Below the pieces are notes generated by a model. It had not been told where the DNA came from. It did no database searches and saw nothing but the letters and a program-made list of their open reading frames with translations. Source: Lonepinella sp042468235 (GTDB taxonomy: Bacteria > Pseudomonadota > Gammaproteobacteria > Enterobacterales > Pasteurellaceae). From it: a DNA stretch of 64,000 nt. Shown here one piece after another: positions 43,928 to 51,925 of the stretch (position 1 is its first letter; each line of letters opens with the position of its first letter). Where the stretch lies: contig NZ_CP170386.1 of the NCBI RefSeq assembly GCF_042468235.1, positions 1,736,001 to 1,800,000 on the forward strand. Reading direction: 5' to 3'. The translations under genes and the position numbers were made by a program.

Positions 43928-45730
43928 ATGAAAAATACCAAATTAAGTTATATCTTTGCGCTTTTCTTTCTAGCACTAAGCCTTACTGGTGCATTTTTAG
44001 CATCATTAATTGAACGTGATTTTGGGCGGATTGATGTCACCACCGTGAGTTTTATGACAGTAGAAAATAAACCCATGGTCGCCAAATTATATCGCCCAAT
44101 TTCAGCCACAGCAGAAACACCGAAACCTGCGTTATTGGCGTTGCATGGTTATCAAAGTGATAAGGAAGCCACTAGCACTTTTGGGGCATTAGAGCTAGCA
44201 AAACGGGGTTTTGTGGTGTTAGCCATTGATCATTTTGGTCATGGTTATTCAACCCAATTACCTGCTGCCAATAAAAATATGAGTGGCGCAAATAATGGCT
44301 ATCAATATCTGAAAACCTTACCTTTTGTGGATAAGGATAAACTGGGTATTTTTGGGCATTCCACAGGTGGGCTAAATGCCATTCGTGTGGCAAAATTAAA
44401 TCCCGATCATAAAGCCGTAAATGGCTTGAGTAGCAGCGCAGGTGATAACGAATTACACAATTATCTTCTCACTCAAGGGCTTTATGAAGAAATTGGGGGC
44501 TACCGAGAAAAATCCTTTCCTGTCAAAGCATTAATTCATCATGAAAGCAGATTAACGGCTGTTGGATTATCTACTAACGACACCTTACAATGGAATCATA
44601 CCTACGGCAATAAAGAAGACGGTTCTGTTCGCCGAGTGGCGTTAGTTGATGGCTCGCATTTGGGGGTGATGATCGCTAAACAAAGTAATAAAGAAGCGAT
44701 TTTGTGGTTCAACCAAACTTTGCAAAATGGTCTGCAAAATCAGGATTGGATTAATCCAGATGAGCAAACCTATTGGTATAAAGAATTTGCGGGATTATTT
44801 GCTTTGTTTGCGGCCTTGGTTTCTGCTTTGTGTTTAGCCAATGCTTTATTGAAAAATGCCTACTTTTCCGCAATTACACAAACAGTTACTCATAAAATGG
44901 CGATTTCTAAAACTACATGGAAATTATTTGCCTTAGTGAATATTGTTGCCACCATTATTCTTTACCCAATATTCACTCAATGGGGTGGGGAGAATGAACC
45001 TATTGCCTCTGTATTGCCTTTTATGCCATTGGAAATGGGCAATGGCATTGTACTTTGGTTAGTGGTAAGTGCGGTGATTAATTTGCTCTTTTTTGTGTTA
45101 TGGAAAAAAGGTTCTACGATTTCACTGAGTGAATTTGGTGTATTCACCAACAATTCATCTTTAACCACATTTAATCTGATTTCTCGTTCATTGTTATTAG
45201 CCATATTGCTTACGGCTTGGTTATACGCCATAGCGAGTTTTGTCCATACTTACTGGGGAGTAGAATTACGTTTCCTTTGGCCGTTACTCAAACCACTCAC
45301 CGCTGAACGTATGGATTTATTTTTAGTTTATTGGTTACCAATATTATTTTTCTTCTTTGTTTTCAATGGATTAATTATTAGTGTACAAATGAAACAAAAA
45401 AACGGGAAATCCTTTACATCCACACTTCTCACTTGGACAATTAAAACCAGCATTTTTGCCACAGGTGGTTTAGTGATTTTATGGCTATTTCATTTTATCC
45501 CGAATTTTATGCAAATCGGCCCCGGTTTTGATGTGATTGGTTTACCACAATTTGGCGGACGTTGGATGATGATGTTAGCCGTCATTATTCCCCAATTTAT
45601 TATATTCAGCTTGATTAATCATTGGTGTTATTTGAAAACTGGCTATATTTATTTAGGCGTTTTCTTGACCTCCATTTTAATGACATGGATTTTGGTGGGT
45701 GGACAGGTCATTGGGCGATTTTTGATTTAG
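43928..45730 (+). CDS. Membrane-bound alpha/beta-hydrolase of unknown substrate
   Basis: 600 aa. An N-terminal transmembrane segment (FALFFLALSLTGAFLASLI) precedes an alpha/beta-hydrolase domain (residues about 40-270): PALLALHGYQSDKEA, VLAIDHFGHGYS, nucleophile elbow LGIFGHSTGGLNAIR (GHSTGG), and VDGSHLGVM for the His. The C-terminal half (from about 285) has around seven hydrophobic segments with no enzyme motif I recognise. The pairing of a hydrolase with a polytopic domain is unusual. Position at the end of the acid-sugar island suggests a link, but nothing in the sequence proves it. Confidence 0.7.
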   Translation: MKNTKLSYIFALFFLALSLTGAFLASLIERDFGRIDVTTVSFMTVENKPMVAKLYRPISATAETPKPALLALHGYQSDKEATSTFGALELAKRGFVVLAIDHFGHGYSTQLPAANKNMSGANNGYQYLKTLPFVDKDKLGIFGHSTGGLNAIRVAKLNPDHKAVNGLSSSAGDNELHNYLLTQGLYEEIGGYREKSFPVKALIHHESRLTAVGLSTNDTLQWNHTYGNKEDGSVRRVALVDGSHLGVMIAKQSNKEAILWFNQTLQNGLQNQDWINPDEQTYWYKEFAGLFALFAALVSALCLANALLKNAYFSAITQTVTHKMAISKTTWKLFALVNIVATIILYPIFTQWGGENEPIASVLPFMPLEMGNGIVLWLVVSAVINLLFFVLWKKGSTISLSEFGVFTNNSSLTTFNLISRSLLLAILLTAWLYAIASFVHTYWGVELRFLWPLLKPLTAERMDLFLVYWLPILFFFFVFNGLIISVQMKQKNGKSFTSTLLTWTIKTSIFATGGLVILWLFHFIPNFMQIGPGFDVIGLPQFGGRWMMMLAVIIPQFIIFSLINHWCYLKTGYIYLGVFLTSILMTWILVGGQVIGRFLI

Positions 45731-45856
45731 TTTGACCATTCATGTGTTAAGGAAAACATATTATTAACTTAGAGGGGAGAAGACGATCACCTCATATAAT
45801 AAGATCTAAAATGGATTATTACTTTTTTAGCCTTATTCAAAACTTCCGTCTACAGC

Positions 45857-45903
45857 AATTCAGTTTAATCTAAGATTGAATCTTAAATTAAACTGAATTT
45901 TTT
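45857..45903. terminator. Terminator after the membrane hydrolase gene
   Basis: AATTCAGTTTAAT / ATTAAACTGAATT with inner TAAG/CTTA pairing, then TTTTTT. It separates the hydrolase from the converging BRO-N/DinD-like gene. The rest of the 267-base gap shows nothing else clear. Confidence 0.82.
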
Positions 45904-45997
45904 GCTAAGAAACACTAATCACATCATATTTACTCTAGCATGATGTCTGTTATAACAATTCCCGGCAGTGCAACAAAGCAAAATGTGCGGTACTTTT

Positions 45998-46828
45998 TTA
46001 CGATTTTTCCTTACCAATTCTCAACTGTTTCGCTGATAGCTCACTCACCACTTTTTGCCCGGTGCGTTGTTCCAATGCCACTCTAGCGGTGTGCGCCACT
46101 TCGCCACCTTGTTGAGCCACTTGTTTATTTTGCTCAAAATTTTCAGGGTTGATTGCATGTGAAATATCTTTGGTGGACGCTTCGGCAAGCATATTTAAAA
46201 TCAGTTCGGTATTGGTCATATTATCTCGCAGATTTTCTTTTTTTAGCCCCTTGTGCTGTTTGTATTCTTTAACTGTTTTACCGCTCCATGCCTTGGTTAA
46301 AATATTGGTGAGAACGGCGAACTGTTGCCCTTCTTGGACGCCAGTGCGTTTCCATTCATCCGTAAGTTCTTTTCGGATTTCAATGCTTTTTAGGCGTTGA
46401 TTAATCCAATCGTCTGAATAGCCTAGTCGTTGGTAATCTCGCAAAGCTCGTTCAATGGTGAGTTCAGGATCTTGCAGTTCATCTAACCGTTCACGCCCCA
46501 CTTGGGCTAACCACAACTTAAATGGCTCGGCTTTAGGGGATGGAATGGATTGAATCAAACGGAATACTTGCTCCGTGTCGGCGACATCGGTTAAACGCAT
46601 TTTGCCGTCTGGGGCTTGCATTTTCAAAGCGTGACAATTTGTCACGGTTTCATTTCCTTCATTTCTTAGGCGTTCTTTTAATTTACGCCAATAGGCTTGC
46701 GGATTAACGCTTTCAGTCAAAACTGCCACCACATCAATCACGGAAAAGTACCATTTTTCTTGATTTTCGTCCCAGTGAGAACGGATTTCTTGTTGTTCAA
46801 AAACTTGTAGGCTCATTGTTTTTCTCAT
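45998..46828 (-). CDS. BRO-N domain, DinD-like orphan protein (copy 2)
   Basis: 276 aa, closely similar along its length to the protein at 9753. N-terminal BRO-N part: IRSHWDENQEKWYFSVIDVV, YWRKLKERLRNEG, IQSIPSPKAEPFKLWLAQVG. DinD-like C-terminal part: WINQRLKSIEIRKELTDEWK, FAVLTNILTKAWSG, KGLKKENLRDNMTNTELILN. Start: ATG at 46828 has GGA nearby; ATG at 46816 aligns with copy 1's start but lacks a well-spaced ribosome site. No phage genes adjoin. The codons for VTNCH (residues 62-66) form a perfect palindrome. Confidence 0.75.
   Translation of the reverse strand: MRKTMSLQVFEQQEIRSHWDENQEKWYFSVIDVVAVLTESVNPQAYWRKLKERLRNEGNETVTNCHALKMQAPDGKMRLTDVADTEQVFRLIQSIPSPKAEPFKLWLAQVGRERLDELQDPELTIERALRDYQRLGYSDDWINQRLKSIEIRKELTDEWKRTGVQEGQQFAVLTNILTKAWSGKTVKEYKQHKGLKKENLRDNMTNTELILNMLAEASTKDISHAINPENFEQNKQVAQQGGEVAHTARVALEQRTGQKVVSELSAKQLRIGKEKS
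46630..46646. repeat. Perfect palindrome inside the second BRO-N/DinD-like gene
   Basis: CGTGACAA and TTGTCACG around a single central base, over the codons for VTNCH. It occupies the same protein position as the palindrome in copy 1 (9925-9949), though the DNA sequence and the residues differ. Confidence 0.85.
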
Positions 46829-46845
46829 TCTATTCCAGCTAATAT

Positions 46846-46881
46846 ACTGATCAAATTAACACTAATTTTTTAATCAGTCAA
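46846..46881 (-). promoter_or_regulatory. Promoter of the second BRO-N/DinD-like gene with flanking half-sites
   Basis: On the minus strand, -35 TTGACT (46876-46881) and -10 TAATTT (46853-46858) are 17 bases apart. Inverted half-sites ATCAGT (46873-46878) and ACTGAT (46846-46851) bracket them, one over the -35 and one just after the -10. The arrangement suggests an operator; that is inference. Confidence 0.5.
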
Positions 46882-47036
46882 TGCTGTATAACTTATTTTT
46901 GTTGCTCAATCTTTCCCTTTGATAAATAGGTTTTGGATAAACAGAAAATCTGGTGAACGTGCCGATACAATATATTTAAAGGTTATTTTATGCTAAAATC
47001 TTGCCAATATTTTTACGCTATTTAATTAACCGATAA

Positions 47037-48128
47037 ATGAACTTGCCCACTGAACAATACGATAATTTACTCGCCGAAAAGTGCGAAAAACTCACCTCAC
47101 TTTTTGCCCCTTTTCATGCACCAAAATTAGAGATCTTTGCTTCGCCTACGCAACATTTTCGTATGCGGGCAGAGTTTCGGGTGTGGCATGATGGGGATGA
47201 TCTTTATCATATTATGTTCGATCAAGAAAGCAAAAAGCGTTATCGGGTGGACAGTTTTCCCATTGCTAGTGAATTGATTAATCAGGTGATGCAATGCCTG
47301 TTGCCGTTATTAAAACAGCAAGATGTGTTACGAAATCGATTGTTTCAAATTGATTATTTAAGCACTTTAAGCGGACAGATTATTGTGAGTTTGTTGTACC
47401 ATAAAAACCTTGACGAACACTGGGTTGAACAAGCAAAAAAGATCAAACTACGGTTGGAAAATCAAGGGTTTTCGGTACAAATTATCGGGCGTGCATCCAA
47501 GCAAAAAATTTGTTTAGACCAAGATTATGTGGATGAAATTTTACCGATTAACGGTAAAAATTATGTGTATCGTCAGGTGGAAAACAGTTTTACCCAACCG
47601 AATGCGAAAGTGAATTGTAAGATGTTGGAATGGGCGGTGGATTGTACACAAAACAGCCAAGGAGATTTGCTTGAACTCTATTGTGGTAACGGCAATTTTT
47701 CCGTGGCGTTAGCTCAAAATTTTCGTCAAGTGTTGGCAACTGAAATTGCCAAGCCATCAGTGAATGCGGCACAATTTAATATTGTGGCCAACCACATTGA
47801 TAATCTGCAGATTATCCGTATGTCGGCGGAAGAATTTACCCAAGCCATAAATGGTGTACGTGAATTTAACCGCTTGAAAGGTATTGATTTGAATGCCTAC
47901 CAATGTAATACAATTTTTGTGGATCCACCACGTGCTGGGCTTGATGCGGATACCCTAAAATTGGTGCAGCATTATGATCGGATTTTATATATTTCGTGCA
48001 ATCCGCACACCTTATGCGATAATTTGCAAACTTTAAACCAAACCCATCGTATTGAGCGAGCCGCCTTGTTCGATCAATTCCCTTACACCGAGCATATGGA
48101 ATCGGGTGTGTGGTTAGTGAGAAAATAA
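47037..48128 (+). CDS. trmA: tRNA (uracil-54-C5)-methyltransferase
   Basis: 363-aa SAM-dependent enzyme that makes ribothymidine at tRNA position 54. QHFRMRAEFRVWHDG near the start, SAM site LLELYCGNGNFSVALAQNF, IFVDPPRAGLD, and the catalytic Cys in LYISCNPHTLCDNL. The C-terminal DQFPYTEHMESGVWLVRK is typical. Length matches the family (366 in E. coli). No strong ribosome site precedes the ATG; it is followed by fieF after 1 base. Confidence 0.96.
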   Translation: MNLPTEQYDNLLAEKCEKLTSLFAPFHAPKLEIFASPTQHFRMRAEFRVWHDGDDLYHIMFDQESKKRYRVDSFPIASELINQVMQCLLPLLKQQDVLRNRLFQIDYLSTLSGQIIVSLLYHKNLDEHWVEQAKKIKLRLENQGFSVQIIGRASKQKICLDQDYVDEILPINGKNYVYRQVENSFTQPNAKVNCKMLEWAVDCTQNSQGDLLELYCGNGNFSVALAQNFRQVLATEIAKPSVNAAQFNIVANHIDNLQIIRMSAEEFTQAINGVREFNRLKGIDLNAYQCNTIFVDPPRAGLDADTLKLVQHYDRILYISCNPHTLCDNLQTLNQTHRIERAALFDQFPYTEHMESGVWLVRK

Positions 48129-48129
48129 A

Positions 48130-49029
48130 ATGTCAGAAAATTATTCGAAATTTGTGAAACGTGCTAGCCAGCTTGCCATTGCTGTGGCGAGTATGCTGAT
48201 TTTAATTAAAGCCTTTGCTTGGTGGCAAACGGGATCCATTGCGATTCTCGCTGCCATGACGGATTCCGTGGTGGATTTATTTGCGTCGATTACCAGCATT
48301 TTGGTATTGCGTTTTGCCCTATTGCCGCCCGATCATAATCATGCGTTTGGACATGGCAAAGCGGAATCATTGGCCGCTTTGGCACAAAGTGCGTTTATTG
48401 CGGGTTCGGCGGTGTTTTTGCTGTTGCAAGGCATCCATAAATTAACCAATCCGCAATTAATCGACAATTCAGAAATGGGGATTTGTGTCAGTGTTATCTC
48501 CATTGCGTTTACTGCTGCTTTAGTGGGCTATCAGAAAAAAGTGATTAAGTTGACCGAAAGTCCTGCCATTCAAGCGGACTGTTTGCATTATCAAACCGAC
48601 TTATTGATGAACGTCGCCATTCTGGTAGCAATGTTGTTAAATATGTATGGTTTTATTTATGCGGATGCGATTTTTGCCATTGGGATTGCACTTTATATTG
48701 CCTATAATGCCTTTAAAATGGCGTGGGATGCGTTGCAAATTTTACTGGATAAGGCGTTGCCACAGGAAGAAATCGACCAGATTAAAGTCATGGCAGAACA
48801 GCATCGTAATATTCTCGGCATTCATAGTATTTGTACTCGCCGTGCCGGTGCGGTGCGGTTTATTCAGTTGCATTTGGAGTTAGATGACAGTTTAACCTTA
48901 TTTCAAGCCCATCGCATTACCGATGAACTGGAAGATAAAATTCATGCCCTATTTCCCAATGCGGATATTATGATTCATCAAGAGCCGAAATCGGTGGTGG
49001 ATTTAGAAAGGGCTCAAGGTTTGATATGA
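48130..49029 (+). CDS. fieF: Cation diffusion facilitator, FieF/YiiP type
   Basis: 299-aa inner-membrane Zn2+/Fe2+/H+ antiporter. Metal site A aspartates: MTDSVVDL on TM2 (DxxxD) and ADCLHYQTDLLMN on TM5 (HxxxD). AFGHGKAESLAALAQS is the CDF signature. The C-terminal cytoplasmic domain has the His/Asp metal sites (HSICTRRAGAVRFIQLHLELDD; FPNADIMIHQEP). Sequence follows E. coli FieF closely. Overlaps rsmJ by ATGA. Confidence 0.93.
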   Translation: MSENYSKFVKRASQLAIAVASMLILIKAFAWWQTGSIAILAAMTDSVVDLFASITSILVLRFALLPPDHNHAFGHGKAESLAALAQSAFIAGSAVFLLLQGIHKLTNPQLIDNSEMGICVSVISIAFTAALVGYQKKVIKLTESPAIQADCLHYQTDLLMNVAILVAMLLNMYGFIYADAIFAIGIALYIAYNAFKMAWDALQILLDKALPQEEIDQIKVMAEQHRNILGIHSICTRRAGAVRFIQLHLELDDSLTLFQAHRITDELEDKIHALFPNADIMIHQEPKSVVDLERAQGLI

Positions 49030-49781
49030 TTCAACTGATTTGTGAAACCGAAAATTCTGAATTTTTCACCGCACTTTGTGTGGAACAAGGGTTAATTCAC
49101 GCCCCAGACAGCCCATTGGCACTGGTACAAACCGCAGTTGGGGACGACGTGCGGTTGGAATTACGCAAATTAGATGAACCCAAATTAGGTGCGGTATTTG
49201 TGGACTTTGTCAGTGGTGCTATGGCACATCGCCGTAAATTTGGTGGTGGACGTGGCGAAGCCGTGGCGAAAGCCGTTGGTATTAAAGGCAGTGAATTGCC
49301 CACAGTCATTGATGCGACTGCCGGTTTAGGGCGTGATGCCTTTGTGTTAGCATGTATTGGTTGCCAAGTGCGTTTAGTGGAACGTCATCCAGTCGTCAGA
49401 TTATTATTGCAAGACGGTTTACGCCGTGCCTATCTTGATCCTGAAATTGGTGAGATGTTACAGCAGAATTTGCAGCTTTTGCCGGTGTCGAGCATTCACG
49501 AACTGGATCCCGAACAACATAAAGCTGATGTGGTTTATCTCGATCCCATGTATCCCCATAAACAGAAATCTGCCTTGGTTAAAAAAGAAATGCGTCTGTT
49601 TCAACACCTTGTGGGGGCGGATGAAGATGCCGACCAGTTGCTAGCCCCCGCCTTGCAATTAGCGCAAAAACGTGTGGTCGTGAAACGCCCTGACTACGCT
49701 GAATTTCTCGCCCAAAAAGCACCGCAGTTTAGCCGAGAAACCAAGAATCATCGCTTTGATGTGTATCTTGCCACACACTGA
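49026..49781 (+). CDS. rsmJ: 16S rRNA (guanine-1516-N2)-methyltransferase
   Basis: 251-aa methyltransferase of the UPF0341/RsmJ family. HRRKFGGGRGEAVAKAVGIK, SAM motif TVIDATAGLGRDAFVLACIG, catalytic-type VVYLDPMYPHKQKSALVKKEMR. Length equals E. coli RsmJ (250). Translationally coupled to fieF. Its stop is adjacent to the converging gene at 49782 with no terminator between. Confidence 0.94.
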   Translation: MIQLICETENSEFFTALCVEQGLIHAPDSPLALVQTAVGDDVRLELRKLDEPKLGAVFVDFVSGAMAHRRKFGGGRGEAVAKAVGIKGSELPTVIDATAGLGRDAFVLACIGCQVRLVERHPVVRLLLQDGLRRAYLDPEIGEMLQQNLQLLPVSSIHELDPEQHKADVVYLDPMYPHKQKSALVKKEMRLFQHLVGADEDADQLLAPALQLAQKRVVVKRPDYAEFLAQKAPQFSRETKNHRFDVYLATH

Positions 49782-50294
49782 TTATTTGTTTACGACTAAT
49801 CTTGAGCCATCGGTATAAACAATTTTCATGGCAATATTTGAAAGACTTAAGTGAGCGTCTTTTGCTTGAGTAGCCTGTATAAAATCAGCTGGTAATTGTG
49901 CCACAGCAATAGGTAGTGCCATTTCAACTTCCTGACCAGCCTTCAAACCATTTTTATTAAAATCAACTGGTGCATCTAAATTTAATACAGCCTGTCCGTT
50001 ATTGGTAAATTGTGATACCCAGTGTACGGTTTTAATTGCTTTTTTACCCACATTTTTCAAGCGATATTTAAATTCTACCGTCGGTTGTTGATCTGAACTT
50101 ACACCTGAACCTGCTCCAAGATATTGTATTGAAACAGATTGAGTAAATCGTTTTAACAAGGTTTCTTTGCTTACTCTTTGTTGTTTACTACTGCTAGAAG
50201 TGGCTTTCTGTGTAGCTTGAGTGGTTTTGGCATTGACTTGTATTGAGACAAATGACGATAACATAATCACAAATAAAGATGAAACTAATTTCAT
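49782..50294 (-). CDS. Secreted protein of unknown function
   Basis: 170 aa. A signal peptide (MKLVSSLFVIMLSSFVSIQV, then NAK) is followed by a Ser/Thr/Lys/Gln-rich linker (residues 23-50), then a compact beta-rich domain: VSIQYLGAG, PTVEFKYRLKNVGKKAIKTV, QAVLNLDAPVDFNKNGLKAG, EVEMALPIAV, AMKIVYTDGSRLVV. The pattern of an Ig-like/DUF fold with paired strands suggests a periplasmic accessory protein. No Cys at the cleavage site, so not a lipoprotein. I do not recognise the family. Ribosome site AGGAGAAAATAATG supports the start. Confidence 0.7.
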   Translation of the reverse strand: MKLVSSLFVIMLSSFVSIQVNAKTTQATQKATSSSSKQQRVSKETLLKRFTQSVSIQYLGAGSGVSSDQQPTVEFKYRLKNVGKKAIKTVHWVSQFTNNGQAVLNLDAPVDFNKNGLKAGQEVEMALPIAVAQLPADFIQATQAKDAHLSLSNIAMKIVYTDGSRLVVNK

Positions 50295-50423
50295 TATTTT
50301 CTCCTATGAAGATGAATGTGTTGGAAAATGAATTCAGATAATTGTACCTTGATTAGTGAATAGTGTAAAAAATTTATATCTGTTTGATTAATTTCCAAAA
50401 CATTCATCTGCATGGCATCTAGA

Positions 50424-51869
50424 TTATACTCCCTTCAACCGCTGATAAATCTCCGTAAATTTCGCTCGTTTTTCCTGATATAACGCATTTTTATTTAAAT
50501 CAGGTTGATAGACAGCTTCCAACGGCAACGGCTGACACAACGCCGCTAAATCTGCGGTCGGATTTAACGCAATTTGAGCCAGTTTTGCGGCTCCCAATGC
50601 AGGTCCTACATCACCACCTGTACGATATTCCAAGGTTTTTCCCGTAATATCCGCCAATAATTGTCGCCAATAGGCACTTTTTGCTCCACCGCCGATGAGC
50701 GTGATATTGTCCGCTTGTACGCCAGTTTCGTGTAATACGTCAATGCCGTCTGCCAAGGCGAAACTCACGCCTTCCACCACGGCTTTTGCCAAGGTTTGAG
50801 CATTGTCGTTATGGCTTAATCCCCAGAATACCCCTTTCGCATAAGGGTCGTTGTGTGGTGTGCGTTCGCCAGAGAGATAAGGTAAGAAAATTGCCTCAGA
50901 ATTGACCGCAGTTTGCTCAATTTGTTGGAAAAGCGTGGCGACATCCGCCGTATTGGTCGCATTTTTCACCCAATCTACTGCCGAAGCCGCGGTTAAAATC
51001 ACCGACATTAAATGCCAACGGTTAGGCAAAGCGTGGCAAAAACTATGCACCGCTTTTTGCGGATTCGCAGTAAACTTATTAGTGACCACAAAATACACGC
51101 CTGATGTTCCCAAAGATAACATCGCTTGCCCTGTTTGATACAAACCTACGCCTATCGCCCCAGCAGCATTATCGCCACCACCTGCCACTACAGGCACTTG
51201 TGGCATTTTCCAACGTTCAGCAATGTCCTGACGTAAATGACCTGTAATTTGATTGCCTTCAAATAAACTCGGCATATTCTCTCGGCTTAATCCACAAGCA
51301 TTGAGCAAGGCATCATTCCAATCCCTTTCTGCCACATCAAGCCACATTGTACCTGACGCATCGGACATATCGGACGCATATTCTCCCGTCATCAACAGAC
51401 GTAAATAGTCTTTTGGTAATAAAACTTTATGCACTTTTTCGGTTATATCAGGTTGATGCTTTGCTAACCAACGTAATTTCGGGGCAGTAAAGCCTGGCAT
51501 CATCAAATTGCCTGTAATGTCACGACTGTTAGGCACAAGTGCTTCCAACTCGGCACATTCCGCAAAACTGCGACCATCATTCCACAAAATGGCAGGTCGC
51601 AATACTTGATCCGATTTATCAAGCAAGGTTGCTCCGTGCATTTGCCCTGTTAAGCCAATGGCTTTCACTGCTCGTAAATCCTGCTGTTCACTTAACTGTT
51701 GCATTGCTGAATTGAGTGCATTCCACCAATCCTGCGGATCTTGCTCTGACCACAAAGGTTGCGGACGAGAAACGGTTAACGCACTGTGTGTAGTGGCAAT
51801 GACTTGCTGCTCATCATTCAACAACACCACTTTTACGCCTGATGTGCCAAGATCGATACCGATGTACAT
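50424..51869 (-). CDS. xylB: Xylulokinase
   Basis: 481-aa FGGY-family kinase phosphorylating D-xylulose. MYIGIDLGTSGVKVVLL (phosphate 1), WSEQDPQDWW, GLTGQMHGATLLD (catalytic region), WNDGRS, PVVAGGGDNAAGAIGVG and LIGGGAKSAYWRQLLADI (FGGY signature 2). Length matches E. coli XylB (484). It follows xylA on the minus strand, separated by an uptake-like hairpin. An AAGGAG-like stretch lies before the start. Confidence 0.96.
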   Translation of the reverse strand: MYIGIDLGTSGVKVVLLNDEQQVIATTHSALTVSRPQPLWSEQDPQDWWNALNSAMQQLSEQQDLRAVKAIGLTGQMHGATLLDKSDQVLRPAILWNDGRSFAECAELEALVPNSRDITGNLMMPGFTAPKLRWLAKHQPDITEKVHKVLLPKDYLRLLMTGEYASDMSDASGTMWLDVAERDWNDALLNACGLSRENMPSLFEGNQITGHLRQDIAERWKMPQVPVVAGGGDNAAGAIGVGLYQTGQAMLSLGTSGVYFVVTNKFTANPQKAVHSFCHALPNRWHLMSVILTAASAVDWVKNATNTADVATLFQQIEQTAVNSEAIFLPYLSGERTPHNDPYAKGVFWGLSHNDNAQTLAKAVVEGVSFALADGIDVLHETGVQADNITLIGGGAKSAYWRQLLADITGKTLEYRTGGDVGPALGAAKLAQIALNPTADLAALCQPLPLEAVYQPDLNKNALYQEKRAKFTEIYQRLKGV

Positions 51870-51880
51870 AGTTGCTCCTT

Positions 51881-51922
51881 AAAACTGCGGTGCAAAATTT
51901 TAATGTTTTACACCGCAGTTTT
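51881..51922 (-). terminator. Hairpin between xylA and xylB built from variant uptake sequence
   Basis: AAAACTGCGGTG / CACCGCAGTTTT perfect arms with extra AAAA/TTTT pairing. Both arms carry AACTGCGGT, one base off the uptake 9-mer. In an operon it would act as an attenuator lowering xylB relative to xylA. Confidence 0.7.
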
Positions 51923-51925
51923 GTC

